From the NCBI RefSeq assembly GCF_004341625.1, contig NZ_SLZG01000002.1, forward strand, positions 434,001 to 498,000: 64,000 nt of DNA, written 5' to 3'. Made by a program: the position numbers and the translations under genes. Of the stretch, positions 47,520-55,901 are shown in pieces. The notes beneath the pieces are model-generated. The model ran no database searches. It was not told where the DNA came from and saw nothing but the letters and a program-made list of their open reading frames with translations. Numbering within the stretch: the stretch's first letter is position 1; every line of letters begins with the position of its first letter. The DNA is from Rhizobium sp. BK376. GTDB taxonomy: Bacteria; Pseudomonadota; Alphaproteobacteria; Rhizobiales; Rhizobiaceae.

Positions 47520-48458
47520 ATGGTGTCCGATACATATCCTCGCAATCTGGTCGGCTATGGCCGCAACACGCCCGATCCGAAATGGCCGGGCGATGCCCGT
47601 GTCGCCGTGCAGTTCGTCATCAATTACGAGGAGGGCGGCGAGAGCTCTATCCTCGACGGCGATCCGGCCTCCGAAAACCTTCTGTCCGAGATCGTCGGTG
47701 CTGCCGCCTGGCCGAACCAGCGCAACCTCAACATGGAATCGATCTACGAATATGGTTCCCGCAGCGGGTTCTGGCGCCTCTGGCGGATGTTCACCGAACT
47801 CAAGGTGCAGGCGACCGTCTATGGCGTGACGCTTGCCATGGCGCGCAATCCGGAAGCGGTGGCAGCCATGAAGGAAGCTGGCTGGGAAATCGCCAGCCAC
47901 GGTTATCGCTGGCTGGAATACAAGGATTTTCCCGAGGATCTGGAGCGCAAGCACATTCTCGAGGCGGTGCGGCTGCATACCGAGCTCACCGGCGAGCGGC
48001 CCTACGGAATGTACCAGGGCAAGCCTTCCGACAACACGCTGCGGCTGGTGCAGGAAGAGGGCGGCTTCCTCTATTCCTCCGACTCCTACGCCGACGATCT
48101 GCCTTACTGGGTCAATGGGGTGGACGGAAATCCGTTCCTGATCATCCCCTATACGCTCGAAACGAACGACATGCGGTTTGCGACGCCGCAGGGGTTCAAC
48201 TCCGGCGACCAGTTCTTCACCTATCTCAAGGACGCCTTCGATACGCTTTACGAAGAAGGCAAGGCCGGCAGCCCGAAGATGATGTCGGTCGGGCTCCACT
48301 GCCGTCTCGTCGGCCGCCCTGGGCGCGCCGCGGCATTGAGGCGTTTCATCGAATATGTGCTCAAGCACGACAAGGTCTGGGTCCCGCGGCGCATCGAGAT
48401 TGCGCAACATTGGCACCAGCACTATAAGCCCGATTCAACTGCGGCAGGAGCGATCTGA
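47520..48458 (+). CDS. puuE: Allantoinase PuuE (metal-independent, polysaccharide-deacetylase fold)
   Basis: 312 residues from ATG 47520 (AAAGGGTGG upstream); a further 12 codons upstream are open but lack an SD. It opens YPRNLVGYGRNTPDPKWPGDA then VQFVINYEEGGE, typical of PuuE. The NodB-like fold is seen in EIASHGYRWLEYKDFP (about 130-145), GMYQGKPSDNTLRL and SVGLHCRLVGRPGRAAAL. It hydrolyses allantoin to allantoate. Its TGA overlaps the uraD ATG, so the two are translationally coupled. Confidence 0.93.
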   Translation: MVSDTYPRNLVGYGRNTPDPKWPGDARVAVQFVINYEEGGESSILDGDPASENLLSEIVGAAAWPNQRNLNMESIYEYGSRSGFWRLWRMFTELKVQATVYGVTLAMARNPEAVAAMKEAGWEIASHGYRWLEYKDFPEDLERKHILEAVRLHTELTGERPYGMYQGKPSDNTLRLVQEEGGFLYSSDSYADDLPYWVNGVDGNPFLIIPYTLETNDMRFATPQGFNSGDQFFTYLKDAFDTLYEEGKAGSPKMMSVGLHCRLVGRPGRAAALRRFIEYVLKHDKVWVPRRIEIAQHWHQHYKPDSTAAGAI

Positions 48459-48955
48459 TGGTGACCCGCGAGGATTTCGTGGCGCGCTTCGGCGGCGTCT
48501 TCGAGCACTCTCCTTTCATCGCGGAGCGGGCGCATGATGCAGGTCGCATCGTCGAGCCGCTGCTGTGCGTCGAGGTGCATGTGGCGATGGTCGCGGCATT
48601 CCGCGCTGCGGAGGCGAACGAGCGGCTTGGTGTACTGAAGGCGCATCCGGATCTCGCTGGCAAGCTCGCGATTGCGGGCGAACTGACGGAAGACAGCAGG
48701 CGCGAGCAGGCCGGCGCTGGCCTAGACCGCCTGAGCGCCGAAGAGCATGCGCGCTTCACCGCGCTCAACACCGCTTACACCGAGAAATTCGGCTTTCCCT
48801 TCATCATTGCCGTGAAGGGGCTGAACAAGGACGATATCCTCGCGGCCTTTGAAACGCGCGTCGGCAACGATCGCGATGAGGAATTTTCGACCGCTGCCGC
48901 GCAGGTGGAAAAGATCGCCCTGCTGCGCCTGCAATCCATGCTTCCGGAGACCTGA
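48458..48955 (+). CDS. uraD: OHCU decarboxylase
   Basis: 2-oxo-4-hydroxy-4-carboxy-5-ureidoimidazoline decarboxylase, 165 residues, giving S-allantoin. Family motifs: FVARFGGVFEHSPFIAERA (with the His-Ser-Pro segment), LGVLKAHPDLAGKLAIAGELTEDSRREQAGAGLD, and FTALNTAYTEKFGFPFIIAVKGL followed by the end signature RVGNDRDEEF. It overlaps puuE (TGATG), and the next gene begins directly after its stop. Acts downstream of HiuH, which is encoded at the end of the same cluster. Confidence 0.95.
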   Translation: MVTREDFVARFGGVFEHSPFIAERAHDAGRIVEPLLCVEVHVAMVAAFRAAEANERLGVLKAHPDLAGKLAIAGELTEDSRREQAGAGLDRLSAEEHARFTALNTAYTEKFGFPFIIAVKGLNKDDILAAFETRVGNDRDEEFSTAAAQVEKIALLRLQSMLPET

Positions 48956-49978
48956 ATGACAGAGACTGCCAAGATCGAACTGCCGTCCTTTGCGGTAGGC
49001 GCCGTCAACCTCGCATCCGCCTTCCTGGGCGCCAAGGGGCTCTATGCGACCGACGAATTCTTCGCGCCGCTCGAGCGGATGCTGCAGGATGCACCGGCGG
49101 TTTTCGATCCCGATCTCTACGACGACAACGGCAAGTACATGGATGGCTGGGAAAGCCGGCGCAAGCGCGTTGCCGGCCACGACTGGTCGATCATCAAGCT
49201 TGCCATGCCGGGCCGCATCTTCGGCTTCGATGTCGATACGCATTTCTTCACCGGCAACTATCCGCCGCATTGCTCGATCGAGGCGGCTTTCGTCGAAAGC
49301 GGCGATCCGAGCGATGCGATCGAGTGGACTGAGCTTCTCGCTAAATCGCCGCTCGGGCCGAGCGCACAGCATTTCTTCGAAAATGTCGACAGGCAAAAGG
49401 TCTGGACGCATCTGCGCCTGCATATCTATCCCGACGGTGGCGTCGCGCGCCTGCGTGTCTACGGTTCGGCCTATTTCGACTGGTCGAAGGTTGGTGCTGC
49501 CGAAGAGGTCGATCTCGCCTATATCTTCAACGGCGCCAAGTCGCTCGCCTGGTCGGACGCGCATTACGGCCACCCCGACAAGATCCTGGGCCCCGGCCGC
49601 GGTCGCAACATGGGCGACGGTTGGGAAACCAAGCGCCGCCGCGGCCCCGGCCACGACTGGGCGATCATCCGCCTCGGTCATACAGGTACGATCAAGCGCG
49701 TCGTGGTCGATACGCACTTTTACAAGGGCAATTTCCCAGATACATGCGAACTGATGGGTGCCTATCTACCCGATCTCGGCGATACGCTGACCGAGGCTGA
49801 GATTACCGCTTCCGAGCAGTGGAAGCCGATCCTGTCGCGCAGCAAGCTCCAGGCGGACCATATCCACGAATACGGCGCCGAAGCCGTCGCTGATATCGGA
49901 CCGGTCACGCATGTGCGCTACGCCATGCATCCCGATGGCGGCACGATGCGGCTGAGGCTCTACGGCAACAAGGGCTGA
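48956..49978 (+). CDS. alc: Allantoicase
   Basis: 340 residues with two tandem allantoicase repeats. The first has DGWESRRKRVAGHDWSIIKLAMPG and DTHFFTGNYPPHCSIEAAF (about 60-115). The second has DGWETKRRRGPGHDWAIIRLGHTG and DTHFYKGNFPDTCELMGAY (about 222-275). It cleaves allantoate to ureidoglycolate and urea. The start directly follows the uraD stop with no gap. The MntA-HepT pair then separates it from allA, whose product uses ureidoglycolate. Confidence 0.95.
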   Translation: MTETAKIELPSFAVGAVNLASAFLGAKGLYATDEFFAPLERMLQDAPAVFDPDLYDDNGKYMDGWESRRKRVAGHDWSIIKLAMPGRIFGFDVDTHFFTGNYPPHCSIEAAFVESGDPSDAIEWTELLAKSPLGPSAQHFFENVDRQKVWTHLRLHIYPDGGVARLRVYGSAYFDWSKVGAAEEVDLAYIFNGAKSLAWSDAHYGHPDKILGPGRGRNMGDGWETKRRRGPGHDWAIIRLGHTGTIKRVVVDTHFYKGNFPDTCELMGAYLPDLGDTLTEAEITASEQWKPILSRSKLQADHIHEYGAEAVADIGPVTHVRYAMHPDGGTMRLRLYGNKG

Positions 49979-50046
49979 GAACCGGGCGTGAGCTTTTTTC
50001 TTTCACGGCACTTGGCTATAGTCGCGGCATCGGGAAGGATGCCGCG

Positions 50047-50337
50047 ATGAGACCGTCGGAAGCATTGGAGAAGAATAGGCAGGCGATCCGGGAGATTGTC
50101 GCGCGTCGGCAACTTTCCAATCCGCGTGTCTATGGATCGGTATTGAGAGGCGAAGATCGCGTCGACAGCGATCTCGACATCCTTGTCGATCCCTCGGCCA
50201 CGACGACCCTGTTCACGCTTGGCGGCGTTCAGTGGGAACTGGAAGATGCGCTCGGCATCCGGGTCGATGTGAAAGTTCCGGGCGATTTCCCCGCGAAGGT
50301 TAGGGACCGTATCCTGTCGGAAGCTCTGGCCATATGA
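50047..50337 (+). CDS. mntA: MNT-domain nucleotidyltransferase antitoxin (MntA-type)
   Basis: 96 residues. The minimal nucleotidyltransferase motif GSVLRGEDRVDSDLDILV contains GS-X10-DxD (residues about 35-49), the signature of MntA, which transfers AMP to a tyrosine of HepT and so neutralises it. A later VDVKV strand supplies the third acidic residue. It overlaps the downstream HEPN gene (ATGA). It sits between alc and allA in an otherwise tight ureide-degradation operon, which suggests insertion of the module. Confidence 0.88.
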   Translation: MRPSEALEKNRQAIREIVARRQLSNPRVYGSVLRGEDRVDSDLDILVDPSATTTLFTLGGVQWELEDALGIRVDVKVPGDFPAKVRDRILSEALAI

Positions 50338-50696
50338 CCGAAGACCGGCTTTTCACCTATCTTGATCGAATGGAAACCGCGGCATCGCGGGCGATTGGCT
50401 ATGTGGTCGATATGGAGAAGGCCACGTTTTATCGCGATCAGCGGACGCAGGATGCGGTGATTGCAAATGTCGCTGCCATTGGGGAGTGCGTGACCAAGAT
50501 TATGGATACCTATCCCGAATTCGTGGTCGATCATCCGCAAATACCGTGGCGGGATATCCGCACCATGCGCAATCGCGTTGCGCATCAATATTTCGAAGTC
50601 GATGTCGATACCGTCTGGCTGACGGTCAAGATCAAGATGCCGGAGTTGCTGCAGGAACTCGATTCCCTCCGCAACTGGCGCGCCCAAGGCGAATGA
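50334..50696 (+). CDS. hepT: HEPN-domain toxin (HepT-type ribonuclease)
   Basis: 120 residues, helical. The HEPN active-site motif RNRVAHQYF fits R-X4-H-X-Y exactly: Arg and His for RNA cleavage and the Tyr that MntA AMPylates in characterised pairs. [17 protein letters not shown] and [10 protein letters not shown] are typical of the DUF86 group. Start overlaps mntA by 4 nt; its TGA overlaps the ATG at 50693 that may start allA. All key residues are intact, so the pair could be functional. Confidence 0.9.
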   Translation: MTEDRLFTYLDRMETAASRAIGYVVDMEKATFYRDQRTQDAVIANVAAIGECVTKIMDTYPEFVVDHPQIPWRDIRTMRNRVAHQYFEVDVDTVWLTVKIKMPELLQELDSLRNWRAQGE

Positions 50697-50701
50697 CATT
50701 C

Positions 50702-51202
50702 ATGTCCCAGCATCTCGAAATCCATCCGCTCACCAAAGCCGCCTTCGCCCTCTTCGGCGATGTCATCGAGGCCGATCCGGCGACGATGCGCTATATCAAT
50801 GGCGGCACGACCGAGCGCTTTCATGCGCTGGCGGCGCCGGAGGCTGCGGGCGAGGGTGCGCGCGTCATCATCAATCTCTTCCGTGGCCAGCCGCGGGCCT
50901 TTCCCTATGAGGTTGGAATGATGGAGCGGCATCCTTTCGGCAGCCAGAGCTTTTCACCGATCTCGGGGCGGCCGTTTCTGGTCGTCGTATCCGCAGACGA
51001 GGCCGGCCGGCCGGGCAGGCCGCAGGTGTTTCTTGCGCGCGGCGACCAGGGCGTGAACTATCGCCGCAATGTCTGGCATCACCCGTTGATTGCGCTGGGC
51101 GAGCCTAGCGATTTTCTTGTTGTCGACCGCGAAGGTCCCGGCAACAATCTGGAAGAATTCTTCTTCGAAACGCCTTTTACCATCGGAGCGCCGACCCCAT
51201 GA
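50702..51202 (+). CDS. allA: Ureidoglycolate lyase
   Basis: 166 residues from ATG 50702 (product [23 protein letters not shown]); an ATG three codons earlier at 50693 overlaps the hepT stop and is an alternative. Cupin-type motifs: [37 protein letters not shown] (metal-binding His/Gln region, about 78-101), and [16 protein letters not shown] (about 120-135). It splits ureidoglycolate to glyoxylate and urea. Its TGA overlaps the hiuH ATG. With alc and puuE it completes allantoin breakdown. Confidence 0.92.
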   Translation: MSQHLEIHPLTKAAFALFGDVIEADPATMRYINGGTTERFHALAAPEAAGEGARVIINLFRGQPRAFPYEVGMMERHPFGSQSFSPISGRPFLVVVSADEAGRPGRPQVFLARGDQGVNYRRNVWHHPLIALGEPSDFLVVDREGPGNNLEEFFFETPFTIGAPTP

Positions 51203-51555
51203 CCGGACTGACCACCCATGTGCTCGATACCGCGCTCGGCAAACCTGCGCAGGGGCTGAGGATCGATCTTTTCAAGATCGATGGCGAGGCGCGCAAGCAT
51301 CTGAAGGCTGTGGAGACCAACGCGGATGGTCGCGTCGATGGCGGGCCTATCCTTATTGGCGAAGACTTTCAGGTCGGCTCCTATGAGCTTCTGTTCCACG
51401 CGGGCGATTATCTGCGCGCCACAGGCGCGACGCTGACGGAGCCTGCATTTCTCGATCTCGTTCCCATCCGCTTCGGCATTGCCGACACGACGGGGCACTA
51501 TCACGTCCCGTTGCTGATCTCGCCCTATGGCTATTCGACCTATCGCGGAAGCTAA
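51199..51555 (+). CDS. hiuH: 5-hydroxyisourate hydrolase (transthyretin-like)
   Basis: 118 residues, standard for the family. Signature residues are in [18 protein letters not shown] (His near residue 6), the central DGRVDGGP with its Arg, and the C-terminal [19 protein letters not shown], whose YRGS end distinguishes HIU hydrolase from true transthyretin. It hydrolyses 5-hydroxyisourate made from urate by PuuD to OHCU for UraD. It is the last gene of the plus-strand ureide operon and overlaps allA. A RIME-like repeat follows directly. Confidence 0.96.
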   Translation: MTGLTTHVLDTALGKPAQGLRIDLFKIDGEARKHLKAVETNADGRVDGGPILIGEDFQVGSYELLFHAGDYLRATGATLTEPAFLDLVPIRFGIADTTGHYHVPLLISPYGYSTYRGS

Positions 51556-51660
51556 GGCAATTCCAGCAAAAGTGTAACACGGTTTTGCGCCGGGAATTGC
51601 GTCAAATCAAAGAGATAAAGCTTTTCCGCGCTTCGAGGAAAAGCGGAAATGTTCTAGACG
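51555..51660. repeat. Rhizobial two-palindrome intergenic repeat (RIME-like), copy 2
   Basis: GCAATTCC (51557-51564) and GGAATTGC (51593-51600) with interior CAGCAAAAGTG...CGGTTTTGCG, same arms and 36-nt spacing as at 23872. A second palindrome (CTTTTCC...GGAAAAG) and TTCTAG follow. It starts one base after the hiuH stop codon, between convergent genes, where it may serve as transcript end or processing site. Confidence 0.75.
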
Positions 51661-51696
51661 GCCTGCGACCATCAGGCCGCAAGCCGAAATACGCAT

Positions 51697-52839
51697 TTAC
51701 TGCCGTCCGGCGATGATGGACGAGTTGACGTCCTTGATATCCCGCTTGCCGCAGAGGGCCATGGTGATATCCATTTCCTTGCGGATGATGCCGAGCGCGA
51801 GGCTGACGCCTTCCTTGCCCATGGCGCCGAGGCCGTAGAGGAAAGGCCGGCCAATGAAGGTGCCCTTGGCGCCGAGCGCCACGGCCTTCAGGACGTCCTG
51901 GCCGGAGCGGATGCCCCCATCCAGATGCACCTCAATCTTGTGCCCGACCGCATCGACGATCGAGGGCAGCATGCTGATCGTCGAGGGTGCGCCGTCCAGC
52001 TGACGGCCGCCATGGTTGGAGACGATGATCGCATCGGCGCCGCTGTCGGCTGCGGCCTTCGCGTCCTCGACGTCGAGGATGCCCTTGATGATCAGTGGTC
52101 CGCCCCATTGTTCCTTGATCCAGGAAACGTCGGCCCAGGACAATTGCGGGTCGAACTGCTCGTTCGTCCAGACGGAGAGCGAAGAGAGGTCCGACACATT
52201 CTTGGCGTGGCCGACGATGTTGCGGAAGGTATGGCGCTTGGTCTGCAGCATGCGCATGCACCAGACCGGCCGGGTCGCCATCTGCCAGATATGGTTAGGA
52301 GTGAATTTCGGCGGGGCGGAGAGGCCGTTTCGCACATCCTTGTGGCGCTGCCCGAGAATCTGCAGGTCGGCGGTCAGGACCAGCGCCGAGCATTTGGCCG
52401 CCTTGGCGCGGTTGATCAGATTGAGGACAAAGTCCTTGTCCTTCATCACATAAAGCTGGAACCAGAAGGGCTTTGACGTGACCGAGGCAACATCCTCGAT
52501 CGAGCAGATGCTCATCGTCGAGAGCGTGAAGGGAATGCCGAATTCCTCAGCGGCGCGCGCTGCCAGCATCTCGCCGTCGGCATGCTGCATGCCGGTCAAT
52601 CCCGTCGGCGCAAGCGCGACCGGCATGGATACCTTTTGCCCGACCATCGTCGTTTCCAGCGTACGGTTCGTCATGTCGACGAGAACGCGCTGGCGCAGCT
52701 TGATCTTTGCGAAGTCCGCTTCGTTGGCCCGATAGGTCGATTCCGTCCACGCGCCGGAATCGGCATAGTCAAAGAACATCTTCGGCACACGACGCTGAGC
52801 GAGTGTCTTGAGATCGGCGATGGTAAGCGGAGTGGCCAT
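51697..52839 (-). CDS. lldD: FMN-dependent alpha-hydroxy-acid dehydrogenase (L-lactate dehydrogenase type)
   Basis: 380 residues, TIM-barrel flavoprotein. Features: KMFFDYADSGAWTE (N-terminal FMN contact), ALAPTGLTGMQHADGE, TLSTMSICSIEDVA, WFQLYVMKD, a GPLIIKGILDVEDA barrel strand, the active-site SNHGGRQLDGAPS with the catalytic His (about residue 278), and the phosphate loop VHLDGGIRSGQDVLKAVALGAKGTFIGRP. It oxidises L-lactate or a related 2-hydroxy acid. A glycolate-type oxidase is possible given the neighbouring glyoxylate-producing genes. It is monocistronic. Confidence 0.88.
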   Translation of the reverse strand: MATPLTIADLKTLAQRRVPKMFFDYADSGAWTESTYRANEADFAKIKLRQRVLVDMTNRTLETTMVGQKVSMPVALAPTGLTGMQHADGEMLAARAAEEFGIPFTLSTMSICSIEDVASVTSKPFWFQLYVMKDKDFVLNLINRAKAAKCSALVLTADLQILGQRHKDVRNGLSAPPKFTPNHIWQMATRPVWCMRMLQTKRHTFRNIVGHAKNVSDLSSLSVWTNEQFDPQLSWADVSWIKEQWGGPLIIKGILDVEDAKAAADSGADAIIVSNHGGRQLDGAPSTISMLPSIVDAVGHKIEVHLDGGIRSGQDVLKAVALGAKGTFIGRPFLYGLGAMGKEGVSLALGIIRKEMDITMALCGKRDIKDVNSSIIAGRQ

Positions 52840-52936
52840 TGCGGATTGCCTTCACATGTGAATAGTTTACTCGCCCATAACACGATTTTCGCAGCAATGT
52901 TATGGAAATTTAATGCTCGCCGGGATTGTCCAGTGG

Positions 52937-53353
52937 CTAGGTATGCGGACCGTCGAGGACTTGTCCAGAGGGGACATCGACCGCCGGTTCCTTGCTTGCG
53001 GCCCATTTGAGCAAGGCGTCTAGGGCCGGGCAGAGCGCTTGTCCCCAATCGGTCAGACCATATTCTACCTTCGGCGGTACCTGATGATGGACGATCCTTC
53101 TGACGACGCCATCGGCTTCCATCTGCCGAAGCTGCTGGATCAGCATTTTCTGGGATATGGCCGGGATAGCCTTTTCCAGTTCCGAGAAGCGTAAAAGCTT
53201 GCCACCGAACAGGTGGAAGAGAATGACCAGCTTCCAGCGACCCTCGAGGATGCGCAAGACATTCTCCACGCCGCTTGCCGCGGCCGATGGTGTCGAGAAG
53301 TCGTTGGGCTTACTTTCGGGTAAGTACCCTACTTTTTCGTGCGTTCTTGCCAT
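52937..53353 (-). CDS. HxlR-family transcriptional regulator
   Basis: 138 residues. The HxlR-type winged helix contains ILEGRWKLVILFHLFGGKLLRFSELEKAIPAISQKMLIQQLRQMEADGVV and the family ending VEYGLTDWGQALCPALDALLKWA. The usual sensing Cys before the helix (xCPV) is replaced here by a Val-Glu-Asn-Val stretch, so redox sensing is unlikely. It is divergent from the NTF2-like/SDR pair and probably represses it. Confidence 0.9.
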   Translation of the reverse strand: MARTHEKVGYLPESKPNDFSTPSAAASGVENVLRILEGRWKLVILFHLFGGKLLRFSELEKAIPAISQKMLIQQLRQMEADGVVRRIVHHQVPPKVEYGLTDWGQALCPALDALLKWAASKEPAVDVPSGQVLDGPHT

Positions 53354-53450
53354 TTCTCTTGCTTAACACCATTTTCAGGTCAGCGCAACGCCAAGGCGAA
53401 GCGTGAACGGCGGCGCCCCGTTTCCTGACATTCAACAGAGGAACCGAGAG

Positions 53451-53780
53451 ATGACACTATCACTGCCTGAAAAGCTGGCAGCCTATTTCGCTGCCGTGAA
53501 CAGACGGGATATCGACGGTATGCTGTCGTGCTTTGCCGAGGATGCTTTGGTCCGGGACGAGGGTGAGGATATGCGCGGACGTGCCGAGATCCGCGCTTGG
53601 ATCGAGAGGACCACCGAGAAATATGGCATCACCGCCGAGATCGAGGGCATGGAGGCTCATGGCGATGCCATAAAGATCGCAGCCCGCGTTTCAGGCACGT
53701 TTTCCGGCAGTCCCATTACTCTGAACTATAATTTTACCCTCGGCGCCCGTGAGATCGTTGGTCTGGAGATCGGCCTATGA
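53451..53780 (+). CDS. SnoaL/NTF2-like small protein
   Basis: 109 residues from ATG 53451 (AGAGGAAC upstream). Cone-shaped fold typical of SnoaL-like proteins: LAAYFAAVNRRDIDGMLSCFAEDALVRDEGEDMRGRAEIRAWIE (residues about 7-52) then beta strands ending in NYNFTLGAREIVGLEIGL. Acts as an isomerase or ligand binder in related operons; substrate unknown. It overlaps the SDR gene by 4 nt (ATGA), so both are made together. Confidence 0.85.
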   Translation: MTLSLPEKLAAYFAAVNRRDIDGMLSCFAEDALVRDEGEDMRGRAEIRAWIERTTEKYGITAEIEGMEAHGDAIKIAARVSGTFSGSPITLNYNFTLGAREIVGLEIGL

Positions 53781-54577
53781 GACATGCATCGGCATTTTCC
53801 ATCGATCGCCAAGAGTTTTCGGGCAGGCGCGTACTTGTGACTGGCGGCACAAAGGGTGCGGGTGCCGCCATCGTCCGACGGCTTTCTGCTGGCGGTGCGA
53901 CCGTCGCCGCGACGGCACGCTCGCCATCGGAAGGGCAGAGGGATGGCTTGTTCATCCGGGCTGATCTTTCGACCCCGGAAGGCGTCGCTTACGTCGTCGA
54001 GCGCCTTCGTCAGGAATTCGGCGGTCTGGATATTCTGATCCACAATCTCGGCGGCTCCAGCACGCCGGGTGGAGGCTTTGCGGCTATCACCGACGCGCTA
54101 TGGCAGCAGGAATTGAATCTCAATCTGATGGCTGCGGTGCGGCTCGACCGGGCGCTGCTGCCCGAGATGATCGAGCGCCGGTCGGGCGTGGTCATCCACA
54201 TTTCCTCAATCCAGCGCAGGCTTCCCCTCCATGAATCGACGATCGCCTACGCTGCGGCAAAGGCGGCGCTTACGACCTATAGCAAGGTCCTCTCCAAGGA
54301 ACTCGGTCCGAAAGGCGTCCGCGTGACTTCGGTCGCTCCCGGCTGGATCATGACCGAGGCGGCGGAAGCCATGGTCCAGCGAATTGCGGAGCATGGCGGT
54401 ATCGATGAAGCTGCGGCGCACCAGAGCATCATGGATGCGCTCGGCGGTATCCCGATCGGCCGCCCGGCCTATCCGGAAGAGGTGGCGGAACTCGTCGCTT
54501 TCCTAGCCTCGGATCGTGCGGCATCCATCCACGGGGCGGAATACACGATCGATGGCGGGACGGTTCCGGTGGTTTGA
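53777..54577 (+). CDS. SDR family oxidoreductase
   Basis: 266 residues, classical short-chain dehydrogenase. NAD(P) motif VTGGTKGAGAAIVRRL (about 22-37), NLGGS for the NAG position, catalytic Ser in VIHISSIQRR, Tyr and Lys in IAYAAAKAAL (YxxxK) and the ending GAEYTIDGGTVPVV. Cofactor preference could be NADP (basic residues after TARS). Substrate unknown. Coupled to the NTF2-like gene and presumably controlled by the divergent HxlR regulator. Confidence 0.9.
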   Translation: MRHASAFSIDRQEFSGRRVLVTGGTKGAGAAIVRRLSAGGATVAATARSPSEGQRDGLFIRADLSTPEGVAYVVERLRQEFGGLDILIHNLGGSSTPGGGFAAITDALWQQELNLNLMAAVRLDRALLPEMIERRSGVVIHISSIQRRLPLHESTIAYAAAKAALTTYSKVLSKELGPKGVRVTSVAPGWIMTEAAEAMVQRIAEHGGIDEAAAHQSIMDALGGIPIGRPAYPEEVAELVAFLASDRAASIHGAEYTIDGGTVPVV

Positions 54578-54584
54578 TCCCGCC

Positions 54585-55901
54585 TTAAAGGCGATGAAGA
54601 GCGTTCTTCATCGCCTTGCCGGCGACGTAGGTCTCGGCGATTGCCCTATCGTCACCCATCGTCTGCAGCAGGAAGAGTTCTTCGTGCAGGGTCGTCACCA
54701 CTTCCATCTTCAGCGCCATGGCCGGCGTTGCCGATGCGTCGAGGATGGTGAGGTCCGCGTCGGTGCCGGGTTCAAGCGTGCCGATGCGGTCCGAGAGCGA
54801 CAGCGCTTCGGCGTTGCCGAGGGTCATGTGGTAGTAGCTATCCAGCGGGTTGAGGCGCTCGCCGAGCAATTGCTGGATTTTGTATGCCTCGTCCATCGTC
54901 CTCAGCATCGAATAGCTGGAGCCGCCGCCGATATCCGTCGCAACGCCGATGCGAACCGGCTTTTCGCGGCGGGAGAGCGCCTTCAGCGGGAAGAGACCGG
55001 AGCCGAGGAAGAGGTTCGAGGTCGGGCAGTGGACGGCGATCGAGCCGGCTTCGCTCATGGCATCCGCCTCGCGCTCCGAGAGATGGATGCAGTGGCCGAA
55101 GAGGGTCTTTTTGCCGAGCAGGCCGTAGCGGGCATAGATATCCGTATAGTCGATGGCTTCAGGGTAGAGCTCGCAGGTATATTTGATCTCGTCGTGGTTT
55201 TCCGAGAGATGCGTCTGGATGTGCAGGTCGGGGAATTCGCGGGCGAGCGCTGCGGTCGCCTCCATCTGCTCGGGCGTCGAGGTGATGGCGAAGCGGGGGG
55301 TGATGGCGACATGGTTGCGGCCCTTGCCGTGCCAGTCCGATATGACCTGTCGGGTCTCGTCATAGCCCATATCAGGCGTGTCGAGCAGGCCCTGCGGGGC
55401 GTTGCGATCCATCATCACCTTGCCGCCGACCATGCACATGTTCCGGCGCATCGCTTCGGCGAAGTAAGCGTCGGCCGATGTCTTGTGGACGGAGCAGTAG
55501 GCGACGGCTGTTGTTGTGCCGTGACGGATCAGCTCGTCGTAGAAATGCGTGGCAATGCGCTCGGCGTGGGCGCTTTCGACGAAGCGGCATTCCTCGGGGA
55601 AGGTGTAGGTGTTCAGCCATTCCAGCAGGTTGGCCGCGTAGGAGGCGATGACTTGCATCTGCGGGAAATGCAGGTGCGTGTCGATGAAGCCCGGCATGAT
55701 CAGGTGCGGGCGATGGTCGGCTTCGACTGCATCGGCCGGTGCCTTGGCCTTGATCTCGGCATAGGACCCCCGAGCGGCGATGATGCCGTCCTTGATCAGA
55801 AGACCGCCGTCTTCTTCATAGATATAGCTGCCGGTATCGGTCAGGCTCTGCGGCGCGCGCAGGAAGGAGAGCAGGCGGCCGCGGAGGAGTGTCGTCGTCA
55901 T
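54585..55901 (-). CDS. guaD: Guanine deaminase
   Basis: 438 residues, amidohydrolase fold. The metal motif is PGFIDTHLHFPQMQVIASY (HxH at about 77-79), then RHGTTTAVAYCSVHK, TPRFAITSTPEQM, HLSENHDE, FGHCIHLSE (metal His) and IGVATDIGGGSSYSMLRTM (metal Asp). It converts guanine to xanthine for XdhAB. Its ATG overlaps the TGA of puuD (4-nt overlap), so puuD and guaD form one minus-strand unit. Confidence 0.95.
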   Translation of the reverse strand: MTTTLLRGRLLSFLRAPQSLTDTGSYIYEEDGGLLIKDGIIAARGSYAEIKAKAPADAVEADHRPHLIMPGFIDTHLHFPQMQVIASYAANLLEWLNTYTFPEECRFVESAHAERIATHFYDELIRHGTTTAVAYCSVHKTSADAYFAEAMRRNMCMVGGKVMMDRNAPQGLLDTPDMGYDETRQVISDWHGKGRNHVAITPRFAITSTPEQMEATAALAREFPDLHIQTHLSENHDEIKYTCELYPEAIDYTDIYARYGLLGKKTLFGHCIHLSEREADAMSEAGSIAVHCPTSNLFLGSGLFPLKALSRREKPVRIGVATDIGGGSSYSMLRTMDEAYKIQQLLGERLNPLDSYYHMTLGNAEALSLSDRIGTLEPGTDADLTILDASATPAMALKMEVVTTLHEELFLLQTMGDDRAIAETYVAGKAMKNALHRL

